From positions 1 to 64,000 of the forward strand of contig WGNJ01000019.1 of NCBI GenBank assembly GCA_016124635.1: DNA of 64,000 bases, written 5' to 3'. Positions 33,959-41,886 of the stretch are shown piece after piece. Numbering within the stretch: the first letter of the stretch is position 1; each line of letters starts with the position of its first letter. A model generated the notes under the pieces. The model was not told where the DNA came from, did not search any database, and saw only the letters and a program-made list of their open reading frames with translations. The stretch is from Alphaproteobacteria bacterium (GTDB taxonomy: Bacteria > Pseudomonadota > Alphaproteobacteria > Micropepsales > Micropepsaceae). A program made the position numbers and the translations under genes.

Positions 33959-36895
33959 ATGTCGCTAAACCATGTTTCGCCGCGCATTACAGCGGTCCTC
34001 GGCCCGACCAACACGGGCAAAACTCATTTCGCCATCGAGCGTATGTTGGGCCATTCGAGCGGCATGATCGGCCTGCCGCTGCGCCTGCTTGCGCGCGAGG
34101 TCTATGAGAAAATCGCAATTGCGAAAGGTGCGCATGCGGTCGCACTGATAACAGGCGAAGAAAAGATCGTTCCCAAATCGCCGACGCATTGGGTGGCAAC
34201 GGTCGAGTCAATGCCGCTCGACATCTCGACCGAATTTCTTGCCGTCGACGAAATCCAACTGGCGGCGGATGCAGAGCGCGGACACATCTTCACCGATCGG
34301 CTGCTGCACGCGCGCGGGCGTTCGGAAACCGTGTTCCTCGGCTCCGATACGATGCGCCCGCTCATTCAGAAGCTGGTGCCGGGCGTGCAGTTCATCGCCC
34401 GACCGCGATTTTCAGATCTCGCCTACACCGGTCCGCGCAAGCTGACACGATTGCCGCGGCGTTCGGCAATCGTCGCGTTTTCGGCCGACGCAGTTTACTC
34501 GATCGCGGAGCTTGTGCGGCGGCAGCGCGGCGGCGCCGCGGTGGTGATGGGCGCGCTCTCACCGCGCACGCGCAATGCGCAAGTCGCGCTCTATCAATCA
34601 GGCGACGTCGATTTCATGGTGGCGACCGACGCGATCGGCATGGGCCTCAACATGGACATCGACCATGTGGCCTTCGCTTCGACCGAGAAGTTCGACGGCG
34701 CCGTGCGGCGGCCGCTGAGACCGCACGAGTTGGCCCAGATCGCCGGCCGCGCCGGACGTCATATGAACGACGGCACGTTCGGCGTCACGGCCGAGGCCGA
34801 ACCGTTCGACGGCGAGACGGTCGAAGCGATCGAAAATCACCGCTTCGATCCGGTGCGCGTCGTGCAGTGGCGCAATCCCGAGCTGAATTTTGCGAGCATC
34901 GCGGCGCTCGACCAAAGTCTCGACGCGCTGCCGCCGATGCGCGGTCTTGCGCGCACGCGTGCCGCGGACGATCACCTGGTGCTGCGCGCGCTCGCCGAAC
35001 TGGAAGACGTCAAGGCGAAGACGCAAGGCCCGGCTGCCGTCAAACAACTTTGGGAAGCTTGCCAGATTCCCGACTTCCGCAAGGTGTCGGTCGAAGAACA
35101 CGCGCGTCTCGTCGGCAATATCTACGAGCACCTGACCAGCCACGACGGCGTGCTGCCGGACGAATGGATCGATGGGCACGTTTCGCGCCTCGACGCGAGC
35201 GACGGCGACATGGATGCCATCGCGCAGCGGATCGCGAATATCCGCATCTGGACCTATGTCTCGAACCGGCCCGGCTGGCTGAAAGACAGCGCGCATTGGC
35301 AGGAGCGCACGCGCGCGATCGAAGACAAGCTCTCGGACGCCCTGCATGAACGGCTGACGCAGCGCTTCGTCGACCGGCGCACGAGCGTCTTGATGCGCCG
35401 TCTGCGCGAGGACGAAGAGTTCGCGGCGACGATCGACGACGCGGGCGAGGTTCTGGTCGACGGCGAGTTCGTCGGCAAACTGCAGGGCTTCTCGTTCGTT
35501 CCGGATCCGCGGGCGATCGGCGTGCATGGGCGCGCGCTGCGCGCGGCGGCGCTGAAGGGGCTCTCCGGCGAGATCGCGGCGCGCGCGCACGCGTTGAGCA
35601 ACGCACCAGAAGCGGCCGTCACATTGTCCGAGCACGGACGGTTGTGGTGGAACGGGGCAATCGTCGCCAAGCTGGCGAAGGGCGCCGACCCCTTGCGGCC
35701 GCGCGTCGAGCTCATGGCCGACGACATTCTCTCGCCGACCGCACAGGAACGAGCGCGCGAGCGGCTCGAGGAATGGGTCGCTCACCACATTGCGAAGCAT
35801 TTGGCGCCGTTGCTGGCGCTGCAAACCGAGTTGAAGGAAGAACCGATCGAGCCGCAAGAGCCGGCGCCTGCCGCGACGCCTGAGGCAGCATCGGCGGAAC
35901 CCACAACGGAAGAGAAGACAGACACTGAAACCGAGGCTGCCGACACCGCCGACGAACCGGCTGTTGAACCCGAAGGCGGTGATGCGGCGCCGGCGGAAGA
36001 GGCAACGAGCACAACGACTGCGGAACCTGCCGCGGTCACAAAGCAGCCGCTGAAGGGCATGGCGCGCGGGCTCGCATTCCGGCTTTACGAGAACTTGGGC
36101 TCGGTCCCGCGCATCGCGATCGTGCGTGATTTGCGGGCGATCGATCAGGCCGAACGAGCGCCGCTTCGCCGCCTCGGCGTGCGCTTCGGTGCGTTCAGCG
36201 TTTTCCTGCCCGCGCTCGTAAAGCCCGCGGCAGCGCGGCTCAAGGCGCTGCTGTGGGCCGTGCATCAGGGGATCGTCGACGTACCGCCGCCCCCGCCAGC
36301 AGGCCTCACGTCAATCGCCGCTGACGCCGCGATTGCGGCGGGCTTCTACGAGGCGGCAGGGTTTCGCGTTTGCGGAGCGCGCGCCGTTCGCGTCGATATG
36401 CTCGAGCGGCTCGGCGAACTCATCCGCTCGAAGGGCGCCAACAAGCAGATGCCGGAAACGTTTTCGACATCGCCCGACATGATGTCGATCTTGGGCTGCG
36501 GCGAGGAGGATTTGACGCTGATCCTGCGTGCGATCGGCTTTCGTGATACGCGCGAAAAAGCCGAAGACGGCACGGAGACCGTCGTCTGGAAGCAGCGCAA
36601 TCGGCGTGAGGAGCGCGAGCTGCATGGACGCGGCGAGCGCAAACCCTTCCGCAAGCACAAAGCGGAAGCGCGGCCGCATGGCGAAGGAACGCGTCCCGAA
36701 GGCGAGCGCGAGGCGAAAGGTCCGCGCGAAAAAGGGCATCGCAAGGATCAGCGCCCGCGCCGTGGAAAGCACGAACGCGACGAGCAGCGCCAAGAACGCA
36801 AAGGCGAGCAGCGTCCGGAGCGGCGCGAGAAGCCGTCCAAGATCGATCCGGACTCACCTTTCGCCGCACTCGCTGCTCTGAAATTTCGGAAGTAA
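33959..36895 (+). CDS. SUV3-like DEAD/DEAH-box RNA helicase
   Basis: A 978-aa superfamily 2 helicase. Motif I is LGPTNTGKTHFAIERM, motif II is AVDEIQLAAD, and motif VI-like QIAGRAGRHMNDGTFG lies in the second RecA domain. A helical SUV3 C-terminal region follows. Next are an acidic Ala/Pro/Glu-rich linker (around residues 625-695) and a very basic Arg/Lys/Glu tail (last ~100 residues). Mitochondrial SUV3 is an RNA helicase of the degradosome; the alphaproteobacterial homologs are little studied. The ATG at 33959 is chosen; TTG at 33947 is also in frame. The gene heads the helicase-S4-fdxA-carD-rpoH run. Confidence 0.93.
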   Translation: MSLNHVSPRITAVLGPTNTGKTHFAIERMLGHSSGMIGLPLRLLAREVYEKIAIAKGAHAVALITGEEKIVPKSPTHWVATVESMPLDISTEFLAVDEIQLAADAERGHIFTDRLLHARGRSETVFLGSDTMRPLIQKLVPGVQFIARPRFSDLAYTGPRKLTRLPRRSAIVAFSADAVYSIAELVRRQRGGAAVVMGALSPRTRNAQVALYQSGDVDFMVATDAIGMGLNMDIDHVAFASTEKFDGAVRRPLRPHELAQIAGRAGRHMNDGTFGVTAEAEPFDGETVEAIENHRFDPVRVVQWRNPELNFASIAALDQSLDALPPMRGLARTRAADDHLVLRALAELEDVKAKTQGPAAVKQLWEACQIPDFRKVSVEEHARLVGNIYEHLTSHDGVLPDEWIDGHVSRLDASDGDMDAIAQRIANIRIWTYVSNRPGWLKDSAHWQERTRAIEDKLSDALHERLTQRFVDRRTSVLMRRLREDEEFAATIDDAGEVLVDGEFVGKLQGFSFVPDPRAIGVHGRALRAAALKGLSGEIAARAHALSNAPEAAVTLSEHGRLWWNGAIVAKLAKGADPLRPRVELMADDILSPTAQERARERLEEWVAHHIAKHLAPLLALQTELKEEPIEPQEPAPAATPEAASAEPTTEEKTDTETEAADTADEPAVEPEGGDAAPAEEATSTTTAEPAAVTKQPLKGMARGLAFRLYENLGSVPRIAIVRDLRAIDQAERAPLRRLGVRFGAFSVFLPALVKPAAARLKALLWAVHQGIVDVPPPPPAGLTSIAADAAIAAGFYEAAGFRVCGARAVRVDMLERLGELIRSKGANKQMPETFSTSPDMMSILGCGEEDLTLILRAIGFRDTREKAEDGTETVVWKQRNRREERELHGRGERKPFRKHKAEARPHGEGTRPEGEREAKGPREKGHRKDQRPRRGKHERDEQRQERKGEQRPERREKPSKIDPDSPFAALAALKFRK

Positions 36896-36898
36896 GGC

Positions 36899-37267
36899 TT
36901 GCAGCGCATCGACAAATGGCTGTGGTTCGCGCGCTTCTACAAGAGCCGGACCTTGGCTGCCGAGATGATTGCGGAAGGGCGCGTGCGGCTGAACGGCGAG
37001 CGCTGCGTCAAGACGAGCCAAATCGTGCGCGCGGGCGATGTCCTGACGTTCGCCGCCGGAGCAAATGTACGCGTGGTGCGGGTGATTTCAGGCGGCGTTC
37101 GACGCGGACCGGCGACGGAGGCGCGGACGCTCTACGAAGACTTATCGCCGCTGCCGGAGAGGCGGCCGGACGTTGCGGATGCGGCGCGCGACAAAGGGAG
37201 CGGAAGGCCGACGAAAAAAGAGCGCCGCGCACTCGAGCGGCTGCGCCACTCGCCGGATGACGAGTGA
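36899..37267 (+). CDS. S4-domain RNA-binding protein (Hsp15-like)
   Basis: A 122-aa protein with an N-terminal S4 domain (QRIDKWLWFARFYKSRTLAAEMIAEGRVRLNG) and a basic tail (GRPTKKERRALERLR), the layout of Hsp15/HslR, which binds stalled 50S-nascent chain complexes. The start is a TTG at 36899, three bases after the helicase stop; the S4 domain begins at once, so no later start would do. The tight spacing indicates co-transcription and coupled translation with the helicase. Confidence 0.93.
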   Translation: MQRIDKWLWFARFYKSRTLAAEMIAEGRVRLNGERCVKTSQIVRAGDVLTFAAGANVRVVRVISGGVRRGPATEARTLYEDLSPLPERRPDVADAARDKGSGRPTKKERRALERLRHSPDDE

Positions 37268-37378
37268 GACCCAATATCCCAGTGGAGCCGGTTGTTACTG
37301 CGACTGCGAAATGCTACGCGTGCGACCCCTCGGAAGCGAAATGCAACGCCTGATCGGACAGAGCCGGACGCCCTTGCG

Positions 37379-37717
37379 ATGACCTATGTCGTCATAGAAG
37401 CCTGCATCAAGTGCAAATACATGGACTGCGTGGAGGTCTGCCCCGTGGACTGTTTCTACGAGGGCGAGAACATGCTCGTTATCCATCCCGACGAATGCAT
37501 CGACTGCGGCGTGTGCGAGCCAGAGTGCCCCGTCGATGCGATCAAGCCCGATACCGAGCCGGGGCTCGAAAAATGGCTGAGCCTGAACAAGGAGTTTGCG
37601 GGCAAGTGGCCCAACATCACGGTTAAGGGCGACCCGCCCGGGGACGCCAAAGAGTTCGATACGGTCGAGGGGAAGTTCGAAAAGTTCTTCAGCTCGAAGC
37701 CGGGCCAAGGTTCCTAA
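37379..37717 (+). CDS. fdxA: Seven-iron ferredoxin FdxA
   Basis: A 112-aa ferredoxin with [26 protein letters not shown] at the N-terminus and [16 protein letters not shown] after it. These Cys arrays bind one [3Fe-4S] and one [4Fe-4S] cluster. The C-terminal ~45 residues ([11 protein letters not shown]) form the extension typical of alphaproteobacterial FdxA. It carries electrons at low potential in the cytoplasm. The ATG at 37379 is fixed by the family; an upstream in-frame stretch is non-coding. The placement between the S4 gene and carD is conserved in the class. Confidence 0.97.
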   Translation: MTYVVIEACIKCKYMDCVEVCPVDCFYEGENMLVIHPDECIDCGVCEPECPVDAIKPDTEPGLEKWLSLNKEFAGKWPNITVKGDPPGDAKEFDTVEGKFEKFFSSKPGQGS

Positions 37718-38096
37718 GGCTTTTCCCCAATTTCGCACCGGGACGTCTTGAAACCCAAGAGTAGCAACCCCGTCTTTGCGCAGCTTTTGATAGGTTTTTC
37801 GCCGAATTGTGAAAGATGTGACACACTCGAAATAATGGTTAACTAGCTGCTAAGCCTTTATTTTTCCGCATTTTCGTGTTACATTTCAGACACTAGGAAT
37901 TTCGATCAGAGAGCACGTGGGGACAGGCAGCAGCCTCCGCGAGACGGTCAGCCAAAAGAGGGCAATCCGTCCCGATTCTCGGACTGCGGAGTTGAAGGGT
38001 AGGCACCGTCCGGCGAAGCCGCGCGGTGGCCCTTTGTTGCGTGCTTCACGAAGCCCCTCGGTCGAAAGAAAAGCGAGCAAGAAAGATCGACACGAA
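37718..38096 (+). other. AT-rich leader region upstream of carD
   Basis: This 379-bp gap is AT-rich in its first half (37780-37890) and probably holds the carD promoter and a long 5' leader. A near-CtrA sequence, TTAA-N7-CTAA, lies at 37839-37853 with one mismatch to consensus. No gene is seen; an in-frame GTG extension of carD back to 37917 lacks a ribosome site and is not favoured. Confidence 0.5.
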
Positions 38097-38825
38097 ATGA
38101 CAGCGAAGAAGATTGTAAAGCCGGCATCCGGCAAGGGTGGGAAGTCTGCTGCAGCTGCGAAGGCTGGGTCCAAGGTGGCGGCCACCGCGAAGGCGGCGCC
38201 GCACGCCAAGGCCACGCCTTTGCCCAAGGTTGCGGCGACGAAACCCGTAGCCGTGGTTGCGCCGATCAAGTCCGGTGCGCCGAAGATCGTGCACAAGGTC
38301 GAGACCAAGCCGGTCGCCCCGCCTGTCAAGAAGAAACCGGACTTCCGGACGAACGACTGGGTCGTCTATCCGGCGCACGGCGTCGGTCGCATCATCTCGG
38401 TGGTCGAGCAGGAAGTGGCGGGCATCAAGCTTGAGCTCTTCGTGATCAACTTCGACCGGGACAAGATGACGTTGCGGGTTCCGGTGGCGAAGGCCACCTC
38501 GATCGGAATGCGCCGTTTATCGTCGCCCGATATCGTCGCGAATGCGTTGAATACGTTGAAGGGCCGCGCCCGCATCAAGCGGACGATGTGGAGCCGGCGC
38601 GCGCAGGAGTACGAGGCAAAGATCAACTCGGGAGATCTCATCTCGATCGCCGAGGTGGTTCGTGACCTGCACCGCGCCAGCGGGCAGCCCGAGCAGTCCT
38701 ATTCCGAGCGCCAGCTCTATGAGGCGGCACTCGGGCGGATGGCGCGCGAGGTTGCCGCGGTCGAACGGATCGATGAGGACGCAGCCGTGAAGCGCCTCGA
38801 GACGGCGCTGCAGCGCGCGGCCTAA
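38097..38825 (+). CDS. carD: CarD family transcriptional regulator
   Basis: A 242-aa protein. The first ~80 residues are a low-complexity Lys/Ala/Pro-rich basic tail, probably disordered. The CarD/CdnL domain follows: FRTNDWVVYPAHGVGRIISV is the Tudor-like RNA-polymerase interaction module, and the helical C-terminal DNA-binding part carries RARIKRTMWSRRAQEYEAKI. CarD stabilises open promoter complexes, especially at rRNA promoters. The basic N-terminal extension is longer than in actinobacterial CarD but usual in Alphaproteobacteria. A strong terminator follows at once. Confidence 0.95.
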   Translation: MTAKKIVKPASGKGGKSAAAAKAGSKVAATAKAAPHAKATPLPKVAATKPVAVVAPIKSGAPKIVHKVETKPVAPPVKKKPDFRTNDWVVYPAHGVGRIISVVEQEVAGIKLELFVINFDRDKMTLRVPVAKATSIGMRRLSSPDIVANALNTLKGRARIKRTMWSRRAQEYEAKINSGDLISIAEVVRDLHRASGQPEQSYSERQLYEAALGRMAREVAAVERIDEDAAVKRLETALQRAA

Positions 38826-38839
38826 ACGGCGGAAATTGG

Positions 38840-38871
38840 AGGGCCCGGACCTTATGGGCCGGGCCCTTTTT
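38840..38871 (+). terminator. Intrinsic terminator of carD
   Basis: A perfect 9-bp stem (AGGGCCCGG, 38840-38848, with CCGGGCCCT, 38859-38867), a 10-nt loop and a run of five T's (38867-38871) lie 14 bp after the carD stop. It separates carD from rpoH. Confidence 0.92.
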
Positions 38872-38972
38872 GCATCTCTGAATTGTAATTTAGAATCGAT
38901 CCAAACTGCTTGTAATTCGGCTTGAGAATACCCAAGTAGGAGGCTCAAGAATTAACTTTTGAAGGTTGGAAA

Positions 38973-39860
38973 ATGGCGCAATCAGATACCTCCCATGCCG
39001 TGAGAGCCAACCGCCGCTTCATCAAGCGGACGATGGCAACGGCCCTACTCGACGCCGATCACGAACTCGAGCTAGCGAGAGCTTGGCGTGACCGGCAGGA
39101 CGAGAAGGCACTGCACGAGCTGACTTCGGCCTACTTCCGTTTGGTCGTCTCAGTCGCGGCGCGCTTTCGCAATTACGGCTTGCCGATGGGTGACCTCATG
39201 CAAGAGGGCACCGTCGGTTTGATGCAGGCGGCCAAGCGCTTCGAGCCGGAGCGCCAAGTCCGCTTCTCGACCTATGCGACCTGGTGGATCCGGGCCGCGA
39301 TCCAGGACTATGTGCTGCGCAATTGGTCGATCGTGCGGTTGACCTCGACGGCATCGCAGAAGGCGCTGTTCTTCAATCTGCGCCGGCTCAGGGCGAAGAT
39401 TGGCGGCAATCCATCGAAGGATCTCTCGCGCGAGAGCGCGCTCAAGATCGCCGATTTGCTGCACGTGGGTGTCAGCGACGTCGAGGAAATGGACGCGCGC
39501 CTGACGGCAGGCGACCGCTCGCTGAACGCGAGTCCGGGTGAGCCCGGCGAAGGCGAGTGGCAAGACCTGCTGCCCGACGATCGCCAGCAGCCGGACGAGC
39601 ACGTGATGCTCACCAAAGACGCGGCGACGCGGACGCGGTGGATCAACCTCGCGCTCGACACGCTTTCTCCACGCGAGCTCACGATCATCCGCGAGCGGCG
39701 CCTGCAGGAAGACTCTGTGACGCTCGAGGCGCTGGGCGCGAAGCTCGGCATCTCGAAGGAGCGTGTGCGCCAAATCGAAGAGGCGGCGCTCGGCAAGCTG
39801 AAGAAGGCGCTCATCGCGCAAGTCGGCGACCCGGTCGAAAGCGGGCTCCTGCCGGCTTAA
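38973..39860 (+). CDS. rpoH: Heat-shock sigma factor RpoH (sigma-32)
   Basis: A 295-aa sigma factor with region 2 (YFRLVVSVAARFRNYGLPMGDLMQEGTVGLMQAAKRFEPERQVRFSTYATWWIRAAIQ) and the RpoH box region QKALFFNLRRLRAKIG, which is specific to sigma-32. Region 4 is LSPRELTIIRERRL...LEALGAKLGISKERVRQIEEAALGKLKKAL. It directs RNA polymerase to chaperone and protease promoters. Many Alphaproteobacteria have more than one RpoH. Start 38973 follows GAAGG. A terminator follows 26 bp downstream, marking the left border of the restriction-modification module. Confidence 0.97.
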   Translation: MAQSDTSHAVRANRRFIKRTMATALLDADHELELARAWRDRQDEKALHELTSAYFRLVVSVAARFRNYGLPMGDLMQEGTVGLMQAAKRFEPERQVRFSTYATWWIRAAIQDYVLRNWSIVRLTSTASQKALFFNLRRLRAKIGGNPSKDLSRESALKIADLLHVGVSDVEEMDARLTAGDRSLNASPGEPGEGEWQDLLPDDRQQPDEHVMLTKDAATRTRWINLALDTLSPRELTIIRERRLQEDSVTLEALGAKLGISKERVRQIEEAALGKLKKALIAQVGDPVESGLLPA

Positions 39861-39886
39861 GCGTTCGAACGATCATCTAAGTGTAC

Positions 39887-39913
39887 AAAGGCCTCCCTCG
39901 CGGGAGGCCTTTT
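39887..39913 (+). terminator. Intrinsic terminator of rpoH
   Basis: A perfect 11-bp stem (AAAGGCCTCCC, 39887-39897, and its complement 39902-39912) with a TCGC tetraloop, ending in four T's. Being symmetrical with A's upstream, it could also act on the opposite strand. Confidence 0.92.
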
Positions 39914-39981
39914 GCGCGTCCGCGCAGAGATTTAGCTAGTAGGCCCGGCGAAATGGTAACAATTGGTGCCGTACCGACTTC

Positions 39982-40002
39982 GGAACACAATGGGAACACA
40001 AT
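39982..40002. repeat. Tandem 10-bp repeat GGAACACAAT upstream of mod
   Basis: GGAACACAAT occurs at 39982-39991 and 39993-40002, an 11-bp period that places both on the same DNA face. It lies in the 224-bp gap between the rpoH terminator and the methyltransferase gene, and may be an operator or the border of an inserted segment. Confidence 0.6.
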
Positions 40003-40137
40003 TCGGCGGTGATCAGTTTGTGGATTGCGGATATCGCGTCCGTGCTTAGCGGGGTTTTGCACAGCGACAACCGCCGCAAATTCGTTCATTCAAAAAGTTG
40101 CGCGGTATATCAGTTGGGCAGGGAAGCGAAACGGGAA

Positions 40138-41886
40138 ATGCCTGATCTAGACTTCAAGGGAAAGCCGTTCGTTTACGCGCATCATCTGTCGGTGCCCTTC
40201 CGCGAACTCATCATCGACAAGAAGAAGAGTTTGCCTGGACCAAACGGCCCGTCGCTGGATGACAACCTCATCATCCACGGCGACAATCTCGAAGCACTGA
40301 AAGCGCTGCTGCCACGCTACGCCGGCAAGGTCGACGTCATCTACATCGACCCGCCCTACAACACGGGCAACGAGGGCTGGTCCTACAACGACAATGTCAA
40401 CGCGCCGCTGATGCGTCAGTGGCTTGGGAGAACCGTTGACCGCGAAGACCTTGAACGGCACGATAAATGGCTCTGCATGATGTGGCCGCGGCTCGAGCTA
40501 CTGAGGGAGCTGCTAAGGCCTGATGGGGTCTTGTTCGTCAGCATCGATGACAACGAACAGTCTTCGCTGCACCAAATACTTCTCGAGCAATTTGGAGAGC
40601 GGAATTGGCTTGGGACAATTATCTGGAAAAACGTCACGGACAACAATCCGACGAACGTTTCGGTAGAGCACGAGTACGTAATTTGCTTTGCGAACGATCG
40701 ATCAAAGCTTGCACGCGAGTGGAAGTCTCCGATCTCGGCGATTAAAGAGAAGCTTGTGGAGGTGGGGACCGATTTTGTGGCGAAGCACCCCGCCGCTGAC
40801 GAATTGTCCAGCGCCTACTCCGCGTGGTTTCGCCAACACAAGTCCGAGCTCTGGCCTCTCGATCGGTACAAGTACATCGACCAAGGTGGCGTCTACACCG
40901 GCAGCCAGAGCGTCCACAATCCGGGTCGCGAGGGCTATCGGTACGACGTGATTCATCCTGGTACAAAGAAGCCCTGCAAACAGCCGCTGATGGGCTATCG
41001 TTTTCCTCAAGAAACGATGAAGGAGCTGTTATCAGGAGGCAGAATTCTCTTCGGTGATGATGAGAACAAGATTATCGAGATAAAGGTCTATGCTTCGGAG
41101 TTCGAGGATAAACTGCCTAGTGTAATAACGCTGGATGGTCGCCTTGCCGCATATGAGTTGAGGGATATCTTTAACGACCGTGGCAAGGCGTTCGACAATG
41201 CCAAACCGACCGAACTCATTCGGCAGTTGCTATCATTCACGCTTTCGAAAAACAGTGTGGTGCTCGACAGCTTCGCGGGGTCCGGTACGACAGCTCATGC
41301 GGTTCTCGACCTCAACAGAAGGGATAACGGCGCACGGCGTTTCATCCTGGTGGAAACGGAGCCGTATGCTGACGATCTGACGGCCGAGCGCGTGCGGCGG
41401 GTGATCAAAGGAGTACGCAACGCGAAGGATGAAACCCTAAAGAAAGGCCTGGGCGGCTCCTTCACATACTGTGAGCTCGGCGATGCACTCGACCTCGATC
41501 GCTTCTTCAAGGGCCAAACGTCACCCGCCTGGGACCAAGTTGCGCGCTACATCGTTTTCACCGCAACCGGCACGACGCTACCTAAGGTCCCCGCCAAGCC
41601 GACTGCCGACTGGTTCGTCGGTGAAGCAGGGGGGTACCGCATCCACCTGCTCTACAAGCCCGATCTCGCCTTTATGCGTAGTGAAGCGGCGGCGGTCTCG
41701 GCTCAACTTGCGGATCGCATTGCCAAATCGAATACCGAGAAGCGACCAGTGCTGCTCTACGCAGCGTCGCGTTACGTTAGTCAGAAGGAGTTGAGCAAAC
41801 GCGGGATCACGTTCTGCCAGTTGCCCTTTGCCATTCATCGCCTGCTCGGGGACGGACCTACTCGGAGCAGCGGCGATGCAGCTTAG
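40138..41886 (+). CDS. Type III-like DNA methyltransferase (Mod)
   Basis: A 582-aa methyltransferase of the beta class, with catalytic DPPYNTGN (Asp71) before the AdoMet-binding FAGSGTT (Phe379). This order is typical of Type III Mod subunits, which make N6-methyladenine. The ~300 residues between the motifs would hold the target recognition domain; the DNA there (40600-41200) is AT-richer than flanking genes, as is common for acquired specificity domains. ATG 40138 (MPDLDFKGKPF) fits the family; a longer frame from 40009 is unlikely. The helicase-nuclease gene overlaps its 3' end by 11 bp. Confidence 0.93.
   Translation: MPDLDFKGKPFVYAHHLSVPFRELIIDKKKSLPGPNGPSLDDNLIIHGDNLEALKALLPRYAGKVDVIYIDPPYNTGNEGWSYNDNVNAPLMRQWLGRTVDREDLERHDKWLCMMWPRLELLRELLRPDGVLFVSIDDNEQSSLHQILLEQFGERNWLGTIIWKNVTDNNPTNVSVEHEYVICFANDRSKLAREWKSPISAIKEKLVEVGTDFVAKHPAADELSSAYSAWFRQHKSELWPLDRYKYIDQGGVYTGSQSVHNPGREGYRYDVIHPGTKKPCKQPLMGYRFPQETMKELLSGGRILFGDDENKIIEIKVYASEFEDKLPSVITLDGRLAAYELRDIFNDRGKAFDNAKPTELIRQLLSFTLSKNSVVLDSFAGSGTTAHAVLDLNRRDNGARRFILVETEPYADDLTAERVRRVIKGVRNAKDETLKKGLGGSFTYCELGDALDLDRFFKGQTSPAWDQVARYIVFTATGTTLPKVPAKPTADWFVGEAGGYRIHLLYKPDLAFMRSEAAAVSAQLADRIAKSNTEKRPVLLYAASRYVSQKELSKRGITFCQLPFAIHRLLGDGPTRSSGDAA

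Noticed and set aside
34598..36265. 555-codon minus-strand frame opposite the helicase gene
   Set aside because: Antisense shadow with Arg-rich non-globular composition.
38890..38960. CTTGAG/CTCAAG inverted repeat upstream of rpoH as a sigma-32 promoter
   Set aside because: A CTTGAG-like -35 is present but no matching -10 at the right spacing was found.
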